A DNA stretch of 56,765 nucleotides from CAYFFO01 sp964342485 (GTDB lineage: Bacteria > Chloroflexota > Dehalococcoidia > Lucifugimonadales > CAJWER01): contig CAYFFO010000010.1 of NCBI GenBank assembly GCA_964342485.1, forward strand, positions 1 through 56,765, written 5' to 3'. Under the pieces are notes generated by a model. It was given only the letters and a program-made list of their open reading frames with translations. It ran no database searches and had not been told where the DNA came from. Positions 17,083 to 25,851 of this stretch are shown piece after piece. The position numbers were made by a program, and so were the translations under genes. Within the stretch, counting starts at the first letter, position 1; each line of letters opens with the position of its first letter.

Positions 17083-18318
17083 TTATTTGAAATAATCAGG
17101 CCCCCAAGTGTTATGAGGATATTTTGATGCCATTATGGGTATATGGTTTTGATTAAGGGTTGGTGGAGTTTCTGAGTTAGAAGCCCTGATTCCTTTTAAT
17201 AGATCTTTTATATCAAAATCTTTTATTCCCTTTGATTGTATTAGGACCTTGAAGTTACCGAGTCCCGATGGATCTATAAGTTGTCTTAATGCCATAACAT
17301 TTGCTTGTATATCTGGTTGTTTTAGTGTGCTTTTCCTAAAATATTCTATCCACATTGATACTCCTAAGTGTTTAAGGTACTCCCCTTGTGACATTAGTCC
17401 AATCGTATCAATTCCAAAGCTAAAGCTTTCCCTAATAATCGAAGAAAAATTAACGTGACTTGTTATATCTTGTAGTGCTATTTGTTGATATGGATTAGTT
17501 CCCTGTGAGTGTTTATAGTAAGTTTGTAAAGTACCATTGTGCCGATTGCCCGATTGGAGTTCATTTTCCAGGTAGCCATAATCTATTGTTAAGATGAACC
17601 CAGTTTTAATGATAGTGGATAATTCTTTAAGCCAGGGTATTATTGCTAAGTTAATTTCTCCGCGATGTATATTCTTTGGATCAAGATTCGACATATTAAT
17701 TTTAGACAATAGTTGTGGGTTTGAAGGCTTATCCAATTCTTCACTGAAGGCACCATTTTTATGAGTTACATATATCTCTTGGATACCTTGATTACCTATT
17801 TCAAATAGATGTACGGGAAAAGCATCTACAAGCTCGTTAGAAAGAACACACCCTACGATATTACTTAAAGGTAAAGTATCACATAATATTTGCTGAATTT
17901 TGTCGTGATTTAAATTTGATTGTTGACTCCTATCAATCGTGACATATTTGGTAGCTGCATATAAATCCTGATCTAAATTAGCAATATGATTTGTTATATC
18001 TATTGCAAGGCGTCCATTTCCTGAACCTATCTCTATAATATAAAAATGTTTTGGTTGACCCAATAACATCCACATACGTTTAATTTGTCTTGCCAGCAAT
18101 CCTCCAAATCCAGGATGTACTGTCGGACTTGTAAAATAATCACCTCTAGAACCAATCGGCGAGCCGTTATTGTAATATCCATCTACATGATCATAGAGAG
18201 CAATTTTCATGAAATCAGCGAAGGTAATGCGACCTTGATGTTTGATCATCTTCAAGATCGCTTCTTCTGCATGTGAATGGTAATTAGGTTTTATCGAAAG
18301 TGGGATAAAGTTTGCCAT
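17083..18318 (-). CDS. MidA/NDUFAF7-type SAM-dependent methyltransferase
   Basis: This 411-residue protein resembles the COG1565 (DUF185) methyltransferases, whose mitochondrial member NDUFAF7/MidA dimethylates an arginine of complex I. Visible family blocks are MIKHQGRITFADFMKIALYD near residue 23, the family loop GSRGDYFTSPTVHPGFGGLL, the SAM-binding IIEIGSGNGRLAIDI, and CVLSNELVDAFPVHLFEI. The late TIDYGYLE is also typical. The bacterial target is unknown, though a role with respiratory complex I is possible. No ribosome site is evident before the ATG. It converges on trmI; the next minus-strand gene upstream encodes a small zinc-ribbon protein. Confidence 0.82.
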   Translation of the reverse strand: MANFIPLSIKPNYHSHAEEAILKMIKHQGRITFADFMKIALYDHVDGYYNNGSPIGSRGDYFTSPTVHPGFGGLLARQIKRMWMLLGQPKHFYIIEIGSGNGRLAIDITNHIANLDQDLYAATKYVTIDRSQQSNLNHDKIQQILCDTLPLSNIVGCVLSNELVDAFPVHLFEIGNQGIQEIYVTHKNGAFSEELDKPSNPQLLSKINMSNLDPKNIHRGEINLAIIPWLKELSTIIKTGFILTIDYGYLENELQSGNRHNGTLQTYYKHSQGTNPYQQIALQDITSHVNFSSIIRESFSFGIDTIGLMSQGEYLKHLGVSMWIEYFRKSTLKQPDIQANVMALRQLIDPSGLGNFKVLIQSKGIKDFDIKDLLKGIRASNSETPPTLNQNHIPIMASKYPHNTWGPDYFK

Positions 18319-18448
18319 GGGATACTAGTAAGATTATTGGTGGATTCAGTATAGCTGGATATATAGGTTGATCTAAATGGCTTGAATGATAAGATGATCT
18401 GAATTGATAAAATTTCGATACTAATCTTACTGGATATAAAAACCTGAG

Positions 18449-18637
18449 TTATTTTAAGTCTTTTTTGTCTTTAACAGACTGATTCCCTGAGCGGTCCCAT
18501 CCCGATATTGGTACAGAGTTCATAAACTCAGTTTCATCATCACAATTAGTGCAAACGGCTTTACTTGTAGGACCATTAGGTTGTTCAATTAACCATTCAT
18601 GGTTGCAATTATTTAGAGATTCATTAATTTCATTCAC
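18449..18637 (-). CDS. small zinc-ribbon-like protein
   Basis: This 62-residue protein has a Cys-x-His near the N terminus (NCNHEWLIEQPNGPTSKAVC) and a CTNC knuckle, a pattern like short zinc ribbons known in actinobacteria and Chloroflexota. The lysine-rich tail ends KDKKDLK. The start is a GTG with AAGGG seven bases upstream (18644-18648 region). It lies 34 bp before citrate synthase on no shared strand conflict, both being on the minus strand, so it is downstream of gltA and may share its transcript. The function is unknown; nucleic-acid or protein binding through zinc is inference. Confidence 0.65.
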   Translation of the reverse strand: MNEINESLNNCNHEWLIEQPNGPTSKAVCTNCDDETEFMNSVPISGWDRSGNQSVKDKKDLK

Positions 18638-18671
18638 TTTAATACCCTTGTAAGTTTAGGATAGTTTTTGA

Positions 18672-19820
18672 TTATCGATTTTCTATGGTGATATATGGCA
18701 AATCAATTGGGCCTGTATAGTAAAGTCTGGGACGAAGAAGGTCTTTAGTCGAATACTGCTCAATAATATGTAGTGCCCAGCCTGGAATTCTTCCTATTGC
18801 AAAAATGGGTACAAAAAGTTCCTCAGGTATTTCCAGTAGCGAATAAATAGCACCTGACCATAGGTCTACATTGGGATTTATGCCCAGACGAGATCGTCTT
18901 TTCATTGCTTTACTTTGAGTAACTGCTTCAATTATTTCAAACCATTTTGGGTTACCTCGTCTTTCTCCTAAATCTCTAGCATCCTTTTTTAGGTGGACTG
19001 AACGAGGATCAACATCACTGTAAACTGGATGACCAAATCCAGGTATCCTACCCCGGTCTGCTATAACAGTTTCTACATAGTTGTTTGCATTTTCAACTGA
19101 GCCAACTTCTTTAGCCATTTTAATAGAGGCTTCCGCAGCACCACCATGCTTGGGTCCTTTGAGTACTGATACAGCAGCTGTTAAGGAGGAGTAAAAGTCA
19201 GCGTTAGTCGAAGCACAAACACGAGCAGCAAAAGTGGACGCATTACTTCCATGTTCAGCATGCAAAATAAAATCTTTGTCAATTAAACGAACATCTCTAG
19301 GGTCTTGCTTTTGACCAGTCAACATATAAAGAAAATTGCCAGCTAGATTCAATGACGTGTCAGGTTCAATTACTTCATAGCCTTGGCTTATTCTGTAGTG
19401 TGCTGCAACTATACTTGGAACAATTGAACACATCTTTATTGATTTACTCATAACGGAGTCAGGAGACATATTTTCAGGGTCTGAATCAGAGATGCTCATA
19501 GCAGATATGCCGCCACGCAAAGCGTCCATTGGGTGTTCATTCTTATAAATTTGTAGTGTGTCTAAAACAGATTGCGGTAGTGTACGATTTCGCTTTAATT
19601 CTTGGTCTATTTCGCTAAGCTGAGGTTTATTCGGGAGTTTACCTTTTAGAAGAAGATAAATTGTCTCTTCAAAAGTTGAGAAACTCGCAAGGTCATTAAT
19701 ATTATATCCTCGGTATAGTAATTTGCCAGGTTTTGAGACAATAAGGCTAGTACTGGTCCGATCGTAATATCCGTTTTTTAGTCCTTTGTTGATGTCTACC
19801 TTGCGTTCGCTACCTGACAT
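18672..19820 (-). CDS. gltA: citrate synthase
   Basis: A 382-residue citrate synthase family enzyme that condenses acetyl-CoA with oxaloacetate. Visible are the N-terminal LLYRGYNINDLASFSTFEE, the first catalytic His region FILHAEHGSNASTFAARV, PKHGGAAEA, the second His in GFGHPVYSDVDPRS and the catalytic Asp in NPNVDLWSGAIYSLL. Size matches the short type II-like bacterial and archaeal enzymes; 2-methylcitrate synthase activity cannot be excluded by sequence. GGAG lies ten bases before the ATG. It has its own promoter (19939-19968), so it is independent of the ATP synthase operon upstream. Confidence 0.93.
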   Translation of the reverse strand: MSGSERKVDINKGLKNGYYDRTSTSLIVSKPGKLLYRGYNINDLASFSTFEETIYLLLKGKLPNKPQLSEIDQELKRNRTLPQSVLDTLQIYKNEHPMDALRGGISAMSISDSDPENMSPDSVMSKSIKMCSIVPSIVAAHYRISQGYEVIEPDTSLNLAGNFLYMLTGQKQDPRDVRLIDKDFILHAEHGSNASTFAARVCASTNADFYSSLTAAVSVLKGPKHGGAAEASIKMAKEVGSVENANNYVETVIADRGRIPGFGHPVYSDVDPRSVHLKKDARDLGERRGNPKWFEIIEAVTQSKAMKRRSRLGINPNVDLWSGAIYSLLEIPEELFVPIFAIGRIPGWALHIIEQYSTKDLLRPRLYYTGPIDLPYITIENR

Positions 19821-19938
19821 CTTGAAAGGTCTCCTATAGATATATAAATATTAGTAAACTAGCTACAAATGAGGAGAGTAAGGAATCATCCCTTGAAGGC
19901 GATAAATCTTACGCCACAATAAGCTACCGCAAATACAA

Positions 19939-19968
19939 ATCTTATCATTTTGGTTTCATCAATGTCAA
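19939..19968 (-). promoter_or_regulatory. sigma-70 promoter for gltA
   Basis: On the minus strand a perfect TTGACA (19963-19968) is followed after 18 bp by TAAGAT (19939-19944). Transcription would begin near 19932, leaving a leader of about 110 nt before the citrate synthase ATG. Confidence 0.7.
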
Positions 19969-20017
19969 GCTAATATCATAGTCACATAAAGTATATATAG
20001 AAGATCAAATAAACGGT

Positions 20018-20036
20018 AATAACCCATTGGGTATTG
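20018..20036 (-). terminator. weak terminator-like hairpin after atpC
   Basis: On the minus strand AATACCC, loop AAT, GGGTTATT forms a 7-bp stem with one bulge, 23 bp after the atpC stop. It lacks a clean T-run, so termination is uncertain. Confidence 0.35.
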
Positions 20037-20058
20037 GTTTTAAAGAGGATTGTTTTGG

Positions 20059-20481
20059 TTAAATGTTTTGAGTTTTTGATTTCCGTCGCCTTGCTACTTT
20101 TAATCTCATACGAGACTTAATAAGTGATGCTAGTGCCCGTTCTAAATCTACGTCTGTTGGATTTGAAGCAATTTTCTCTTCAGCTCTCTTTAATGCTTTT
20201 TCTGCCCTTTCCTCGTCGATATCTTCGATTCTTTCTGCTGTGTCTGCCAAAACAGTTATTTTGTCTGGCATGACTTCCATGAATCCTCCACTAATTACCA
20301 TTTGTTTATCTTTATTGTCATTCAAAATGGTTAATTCACCCGGCTGCAGGGCAGTTAATAGTGGCGCATGATTTGGAAGTATGGCAAGCTGTCCTTCTGT
20401 ACCCGGAGCTATTAGAACATCAATTTGTTCCGAGTAAATAAGCTTTTCAGCAGTTACAATGTCGAAGTCTATTTTAGCCAT
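20059..20481 (-). CDS. atpC: F1Fo ATP synthase epsilon subunit
   Basis: The epsilon subunit (140 residues) sits on the F1 rotor stalk and can inhibit ATP hydrolysis. The N-terminal beta sandwich has FDIVTAEKLIYSEQIDVLIA, GTEGQLAILPNHAPLLTAL and VISGGFMEVMPDKITVLADT, all typical. The C-terminal part (about residues 85-140) is two helices rich in Glu, Lys and Arg. It is the last gene of the operon, 22 bp after atpD. Confidence 0.95.
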   Translation of the reverse strand: MAKIDFDIVTAEKLIYSEQIDVLIAPGTEGQLAILPNHAPLLTALQPGELTILNDNKDKQMVISGGFMEVMPDKITVLADTAERIEDIDEERAEKALKRAEEKIASNPTDVDLERALASLIKSRMRLKVARRRKSKTQNI

Positions 20482-20503
20482 AATGTGACCTATACCTATC
20501 CAA

Positions 20504-21901
20504 TCAATTTTCCTTAGCCATATTTTTAGCTTTTTCTAGCGCTTCATCAATTGTCCCAACCATATAAAATGCCTGTTCAGGTAAATCATCATGTTTACCT
20601 TCCAGTATTTCTTGGAATCCTTTTACCGTATCTTTTACTGAAACATAACGGCCTTGTTGTCCAGTGAATTGTTCCGCCACAAAAAATGGTTGGGTGAGAA
20701 AACGTTGTATTTTTCGGGCCCGGGCTACAGTAATCCGGTCTTCGTCCGACAACTCTTCTACACCAAGGATCGCTATAATGTCTTGGAGATCTCTGTATCG
20801 TTGAAGAACTTGCTGAACACCTCTTGCTGCGTCATAGTGTTCTTGCCCCACTACAGATGGTTCTAATATACGTGATGACGAAGCAAGAGGGTCTACCGCT
20901 GGGTAGAGTCCCTGTTCTACCAGTGATCTATCGAGAGATATCACTGCATCAAGATGTCCAAAAGTGGTAACGATACCAGGGTCAGTATAGTCGTCGGCTG
21001 GGACATATATTGCTTGGAAAGATGTTATTGATCCTGCACCTGCTGATGTAATTCTTTCTTCAAGATCTCCCATTTCTGTAGCTAGAGTTGGTTGATATCC
21101 AACAGCGGATGGCATTCTTCCAAGTAATGCGGAAACCTCCATGCCTGCTAGGATGTAGCGGTATATGTTATCAACGAATAGAAGCACGTCTTGTTGGCGT
21201 GTTTCTTTAAAATATTCTGCCATCGTGACGCCTGTCATTCCAATACGTGCGCGTATTCCAGGAGGTTCGTTCATCTGTCCGAATACCAGTACCGTACTAT
21301 CTAAAACACCAGATTCTTTCATTTCGTTCCATAGATCGTTGCCTTCCCTAGATCTTTCACCGACTCCAGCGAATACAGAGACTCCTTCATGCTCTGTACC
21401 AATGTTTCGAATCAATTCCTGGATGATTACTGTTTTCCCAGTTCCTGCCCCACCGTAAGCGCCAACTTTACCACCTTTTGTAAAAGGCGCGATCAGATCC
21501 ATAACTTTAATTCCCATCTCAAGCATTTCCACATCAGTTGCTTGTTGGTCAAAACTTGGTGGATCTCTGTGGATTGGCCATTTCTCTTCGGATTTAACTT
21601 CATCCTGATTATCAATAGGCTCACCCAGTGCATTGAATAGTCTTCCTAGAGTTGGATCTCCAACAGGTACTGAAATAGGTTTTCCAGTATCTGAAGCATT
21701 TGTTCCTCGTTTTAAGCCATCTGTCGGACCGAGCGCAAGACAACGCACCCAGTTATTTCCTACGTGCTGTTCTACTTCGAGAACTAATTTAGTTCCATCA
21801 ATCTCAGTTTCCAAAGCGTTAAAAATGTTGGGCATCTCATCTGAAGGAAATTCAACGTCAACTACAGTTCCGATTACTTGAGTTATTTTTCCGTTAGCCA
21901 T
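20504..21901 (-). CDS. atpD: F1Fo ATP synthase beta subunit
   Basis: The catalytic beta subunit, 465 residues. It has the P-loop GGAGTGKTVIIQELI, the catalytic Glu in GVGERSREGNDLW, the Walker B-region LLFVDNIYRY and ALLGRMPSAVGYQPTLATEM. The segment DNIYRYILAGMEVSALLG differs from the common DNIFRFTQAGSEVSALLG at several positions, including Met where Ser is usual, but the catalytic residues remain. Its ATG follows a GAGGAGATAGG ribosome site. It lies 31 bp after atpG. Confidence 0.97.
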   Translation of the reverse strand: MANGKITQVIGTVVDVEFPSDEMPNIFNALETEIDGTKLVLEVEQHVGNNWVRCLALGPTDGLKRGTNASDTGKPISVPVGDPTLGRLFNALGEPIDNQDEVKSEEKWPIHRDPPSFDQQATDVEMLEMGIKVMDLIAPFTKGGKVGAYGGAGTGKTVIIQELIRNIGTEHEGVSVFAGVGERSREGNDLWNEMKESGVLDSTVLVFGQMNEPPGIRARIGMTGVTMAEYFKETRQQDVLLFVDNIYRYILAGMEVSALLGRMPSAVGYQPTLATEMGDLEERITSAGAGSITSFQAIYVPADDYTDPGIVTTFGHLDAVISLDRSLVEQGLYPAVDPLASSSRILEPSVVGQEHYDAARGVQQVLQRYRDLQDIIAILGVEELSDEDRITVARARKIQRFLTQPFFVAEQFTGQQGRYVSVKDTVKGFQEILEGKHDDLPEQAFYMVGTIDEALEKAKNMAKEN

Positions 21902-21932
21902 CCTATCTCCTCAAACAAATATATGATTTATT

Positions 21933-22796
21933 TTAACTGCTTACCGCAGCGGCCCCTGACACTATGTCTAGAAGCTCTGTTGTGATATTTTCCTGACGTG
22001 CTTTATTCATTTCTAGTGTTAAGTCAACTATCATTTCGTTAGCATTATCTGTCGCGCCCCTCATGGCAACCATACGTGCAGACTGTTCACTGGCTATCGA
22101 TTCCAGGACTGCGTGGTAGACTTCCATCTCCACAAACCTAGGAAGCAGTTCCGAAAGTACTTGGTTAGGATCAGGCTCATAAATATATCCGGACGATGCT
22201 GAAGCTGGTAGTTCCGATGGATTTACTGGAAGAAGAGTTTTAACCTTCGGTGTTTGAACGGTTGTACTAATAAAATCACTATAAATCATTTGTACCGAGT
22301 CAGTCTCTTGGTTTGTATAAGCGTCTATGACAATTTTAGTTATAGGAGTGATTTCAGATAAAGGCGGCCTATCACCTAGATCTGAAAATACCGCTTTAAC
22401 ATTTTGTCCCGTTCGTAACATAAAATCTCTGCCTTTTCTTCCAACCGAAATTATATCTGTGTCAATATTTTGTTCTACGATGTGCTCTCCAGCCAATCTG
22501 TTTATCTTGCTATGCAGCCCCCCTGTAAGACCTCGATCAGGTGTGATCAAAATTAAAGTAGTGTTTTTTATTGATTCCCTATTATCCAGTAAAGGATGTA
22601 TTGAATCTTCATCATGTGGTTGAGCTGCCACATCTTGCAGGATACTAAGCATTCTTTCTGCATAAGGTCGTCCTTGGATAGCCATATTTTGGGCTCGACG
22701 CATTTTAGATGCAGCTATCATTGACATAGCCTTAGTAATCTTGGCAGTGTTTTCAACACTACGAATCCGTCTTCTTATTTCATTTACACTAGGCAT
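21933..22796 (-). CDS. atpG: F1Fo ATP synthase gamma subunit
   Basis: The gamma subunit (287 residues) is the central rotor shaft. The N-terminal helix PSVNEIRRRIRSVENTAKIT and ITKAMSMIAASKMRRAQ, and the C-terminal helix RMVAMRGATDNANEMI with LTLEMNKARQENITTELLDI, are the conserved coiled-coil parts that enter the alpha-beta ring. The central domain has LITPDRGLTGGLHSKINR. It starts 6 bp after atpA, implying coupled translation. Confidence 0.96.
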   Translation of the reverse strand: MPSVNEIRRRIRSVENTAKITKAMSMIAASKMRRAQNMAIQGRPYAERMLSILQDVAAQPHDEDSIHPLLDNRESIKNTTLILITPDRGLTGGLHSKINRLAGEHIVEQNIDTDIISVGRKGRDFMLRTGQNVKAVFSDLGDRPPLSEITPITKIVIDAYTNQETDSVQMIYSDFISTTVQTPKVKTLLPVNPSELPASASSGYIYEPDPNQVLSELLPRFVEMEVYHAVLESIASEQSARMVAMRGATDNANEMIVDLTLEMNKARQENITTELLDIVSGAAAVSS

Positions 22797-22802
22797 ACTG
22801 GT

Positions 22803-24314
22803 TTAATAAGGTACTGTAGTTTTAAATGTTTCGATGGCTTTACCAAGTTCATCAGACACCTCATCCGATAACGATTTTTCTTTCAAAATATTTTTGAGAA
22901 TATCCGGATGAGTAGATTCCATATAACTATGTAAAGATTTTTCAAACGAGCCAATCTTTTCTACCGCAATATCATCTAAATGACCATTGGCAAGCGCGAA
23001 CAAGATTGTGATTTCTTGTGGCATGTTCAGAGGCTGACTTTCATTTTGTTTGAGTATTTCTACAGCTCTTTGTCCTCTTTCAAGCTGTGCTTTAGTTGCG
23101 TCATCAAGATCAGCTGTGCCGAACTGTGCGAATGCTGCCAATTCTCTGAATTGTGCCAGGTCAAGTCTGAGGCTGCCAGCCACTGATTTCATTGCTTTGG
23201 TTTGTGCGGTGCCACCAACTCTAGAAACCGATAATCCAGCGTTTACTGCCGGGCGTACGCCTGAGTTAAAAAGTTCAGGCTCTAAGTAAATTTGACCATC
23301 AGTAATTGAGATCACGTTTGTTGGTATATATGCAGATACGTCACCTGACAACGTTTCTATTATCGGTAGGGCGGTTAAAGAACCGCCTCCTAGTTCTTCT
23401 GATAACCGGGCTGCCCTTTCCAAGAGACGGCTGTGAAGATAAAAGACATCTCCCGGGTATGCTTCTCGCCCTGGAGGTCTTCTTAGTAATAATGACATCT
23501 CTCTGTATGCCCAAGCATGCTTTGAAAGATCGTCGTAAATTATCAGTGCGTCCTTGCCTTGGCTCATAAAATATTCGCCTATAGCGCACCCAGTATAGGG
23601 TGCAAGATATTGCATTGGAGCTGAGTCTGAGGCGTTTGCAGTAACTACCACTGTATGTTCCATAGCTCCGTACCGGTCAAGCAGGGCAACAGTTTGAGCT
23701 ACTTTACCTGCTTTTTGGCCGATAGCTACGTAAATACAGGTTAAGTCACCATCTTTCTGATTGATTATAGTGTCAAGACATAAAGCTGTTTTTCCAGTAG
23801 CCCTGTCTCCTATAATTAATTCACGTTGACCTCTTCCAATTGGTACCATTGAATCGATAGCTTTAACACCTGTTTGAACAGGTACATTGACTTCTTGTCG
23901 TGCCGCCACTCCGGGTGCGATAACCTCAACTGGTACATTCGTCTCTGTGTCTATTGTACCTTTTGCATCGATCGGAGATCCAAGTGAATTTATGACTCTG
24001 CCAAGCATGTTCTCTCCGGCAGGTACTTCCATTACTCTGCCTGTGCCACGAACTTCAGACCCTTCTTTTACCAGCGAAGGGTCTCCAAGAATCACTGCTC
24101 CTACACCATCTTCTTCAAGGTTTAGCGCCATCCCTGTAATATTGCCTTCAAATTCAATAAGCTCGTTTGCTCCTACTCCTGATAGGCCATGAACGCGAGC
24201 TATTCCGTCTCCAACTTCAATAACTGTTCCAACATCGACCATCGTTAGATCTTGCCCAAATTCTTCGATCTGTTTTTTTATGACCGAAGCTATTTCTTGC
24301 CCTCGTACTGCCAT
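22803..24314 (-). CDS. atpA: F1Fo ATP synthase alpha subunit
   Basis: The non-catalytic nucleotide-binding alpha subunit, 503 residues. It contains GDRATGKTALCLDTI (P-loop), the family signature PAVNAGLSVSRVGGTAQ and the arginine-finger region in that same SVSRVG block. The N-terminal beta barrel has GDGIARVHGLSGVGANELIE. It is preceded by a TAGGAGATAAG ribosome site and lies 18 bp after atpH. Length and motifs are normal. Confidence 0.97.
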   Translation of the reverse strand: MAVRGQEIASVIKKQIEEFGQDLTMVDVGTVIEVGDGIARVHGLSGVGANELIEFEGNITGMALNLEEDGVGAVILGDPSLVKEGSEVRGTGRVMEVPAGENMLGRVINSLGSPIDAKGTIDTETNVPVEVIAPGVAARQEVNVPVQTGVKAIDSMVPIGRGQRELIIGDRATGKTALCLDTIINQKDGDLTCIYVAIGQKAGKVAQTVALLDRYGAMEHTVVVTANASDSAPMQYLAPYTGCAIGEYFMSQGKDALIIYDDLSKHAWAYREMSLLLRRPPGREAYPGDVFYLHSRLLERAARLSEELGGGSLTALPIIETLSGDVSAYIPTNVISITDGQIYLEPELFNSGVRPAVNAGLSVSRVGGTAQTKAMKSVAGSLRLDLAQFRELAAFAQFGTADLDDATKAQLERGQRAVEILKQNESQPLNMPQEITILFALANGHLDDIAVEKIGSFEKSLHSYMESTHPDILKNILKEKSLSDEVSDELGKAIETFKTTVPY

Positions 24315-24332
24315 TCTTATCTCCTAGGAATA

Positions 24333-24872
24333 TTAAACCTGTTTTATAATTTGCCGTCGCATTTCACTGAGTTTAGTTTTGATACTACCATCGATAACTT
24401 TGTCTCCTATTTTTGCAAGAAAACCACCTATGATAGCTGGATTGATTTGTGCTGTTAGTTCGACAGGATTACCAATTCGATCTGATAACAGCTGTCCAAT
24501 TTTACTAGTTTGAGAAGGATTCATGGATACTGCTGAAATTAATGTTCCCCTAGTAATGCCTCTGTGTTCATCCAGAAGTTTTAGAAAATCCAATTTGATA
24601 TTCTTGATGATGTGGGCAATATTATCCAGCGCAAGAAGAGTTATTAGATTGATCGCCAACTCGCTAACTGATTTGCCTAAAAGTTCACCTATGACATGTA
24701 TCTTTGATGATCTAGGAATTTGAGGTGAATCGAGTATGTCTAGCAAATCCTTGTGCGTAAGAATTTCTTCAATTGTGGAAAGGTCAGTTTCCCACCGTTC
24801 GATAGAATTTGTTTCTATCGCTATCGTAAATATGGCTTGAGCATATCTTTTGGTAGATACTTCTGTTACCAT
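24333..24872 (-). CDS. atpH: F1Fo ATP synthase delta subunit
   Basis: The delta subunit (179 residues) joins the peripheral stalk to the top of F1. The N-terminal STKRYAQAIFTIAIE and LLDILDSPQIPRSSK are typical, and the C-terminal LTAQINPAIIGGFLAKIGDKVIDGS is the conserved end (given here in two parts: LTAQINPAIIGGF and LAKIGDKVIDGS). It lies between atpF and atpA as in most bacteria, 71 bp after atpF and 18 bp before atpA. Confidence 0.94.
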   Translation of the reverse strand: MVTEVSTKRYAQAIFTIAIETNSIERWETDLSTIEEILTHKDLLDILDSPQIPRSSKIHVIGELLGKSVSELAINLITLLALDNIAHIIKNIKLDFLKLLDEHRGITRGTLISAVSMNPSQTSKIGQLLSDRIGNPVELTAQINPAIIGGFLAKIGDKVIDGSIKTKLSEMRRQIIKQV

Positions 24873-24943
24873 TGGTATTCCTGTATTAATGACTTTTTAA
24901 TAAACGTCATTTTGACGTATTTATGATTCATTGCCTGCCTAAG

Positions 24944-25456
24944 TTATCCTGATTCGCCTGTTGCCTTAGCGGACGATGCTTCTTTTAAAACTTCTTCAAT
25001 TACCTCAGTATGCGCAGATTTATTAATTGATTGTAATGTTACTTTTTCTGCTGCTGTTATAGCCAAATCTGCAAACTCCTTTCGCAACTCGTCAACTGCG
25101 GCATCTCTTTCCCTTTGTATGTCGGATTCTGCCCTGGCCCTTTCAGCTGTTATTTCTTCTCGAGCCTTAGCTATTTCTTCGTCTCTAAACCGATCTGCAG
25201 CTTCACGCGCTTGAGAGATCATGGTTTGACCCTCAATACGGGCTTCTTGTAGTTGCTTTTCCATATCAGACTTAGCTTCTGAAGCTTCTTTTTGTGCATC
25301 TTCTGCTGTCTGTAGACTTTCCTTAATTTTAGTTGATCTCTCGTCTAACATTTTTAGGATTGGGTTGTACAATAGCTTATACAGCAATCCAAATAAGACT
25401 AAAAAGCTTACAAGTTGAGTCACAATTCCTGGTATGTTAATTCCTAAGGCATCCAT
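24944..25456 (-). CDS. atpF: F1Fo ATP synthase b subunit
   Basis: The b subunit (170 residues) forms the peripheral stalk. An N-terminal membrane helix (about residues 9-31, GIVTQLVSFLVLFGLLYKLL) is followed by a long highly charged helix rich in Glu, Ala, Lys and Arg that should form a coiled coil, including LDERSTKIKESLQTAEDAQ. Only one b gene is present, so the stalk is probably a homodimer. It is 96 bp after atpE, the largest gap in the operon. Confidence 0.93.
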   Translation of the reverse strand: MDALGINIPGIVTQLVSFLVLFGLLYKLLYNPILKMLDERSTKIKESLQTAEDAQKEASEAKSDMEKQLQEARIEGQTMISQAREAADRFRDEEIAKAREEITAERARAESDIQRERDAAVDELRKEFADLAITAAEKVTLQSINKSAHTEVIEEVLKEASSAKATGESG

Positions 25457-25552
25457 GTCATTTCCCGGTTACAATTTATTATTTTAAGGATTAGTCACTA
25501 ACTTTAATGTATAGAGAATATACTTTTCGATAGCTCGTAATCTTTTGTTAAT

Positions 25553-25777
25553 TTAAACGAATTTTATTATCACAGCCACGACTAGAGCATATATGGCTAT
25601 TGCTTCCGCGAATGCGATTGCCAATATCATATTTTGCTGAATAGGTCCCGCAGCTTCTGGATTTCTTCCAAGCGCCTCCATTGCTTTTGCGGCTAGCATA
25701 CCTATCCCGATAGCTGGTCCAAATGATCCTAGTCCGATTGCTATTCCTGCTGCCAAGTCTTGTATATTACCTTCCAT
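25553..25777 (-). CDS. atpE: F1Fo ATP synthase c subunit
   Basis: The c subunit (74 residues) builds the membrane rotor ring. Two hydrophobic helices flank the polar loop EALGRNPEAAG (residues 34-44). The ion-binding acid is Glu58 in AFAEAIAIYAL. The Gln and Ser/Thr residues that mark sodium-binding c subunits are absent (Ala59, Ile60 follow Glu58), so the ring is probably proton-coupled; this last point is inference. No signal sequence is seen. Confidence 0.96.
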   Translation of the reverse strand: MEGNIQDLAAGIAIGLGSFGPAIGIGMLAAKAMEALGRNPEAAGPIQQNMILAIAFAEAIAIYALVVAVIIKFV

Positions 25778-25851
25778 TACTACTTACTCCTTCTTTTTTG
25801 TTCCAATAAACGGTGATTCTGATTTTATATTGATTTCCTATTTTAATTGAT

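Noticed and set aside
20654..24458. Many plus-strand reading frames opposite the ATP synthase genes
   Set aside because: They lack ribosome sites and family features, and lie opposite confidently identified atp genes.
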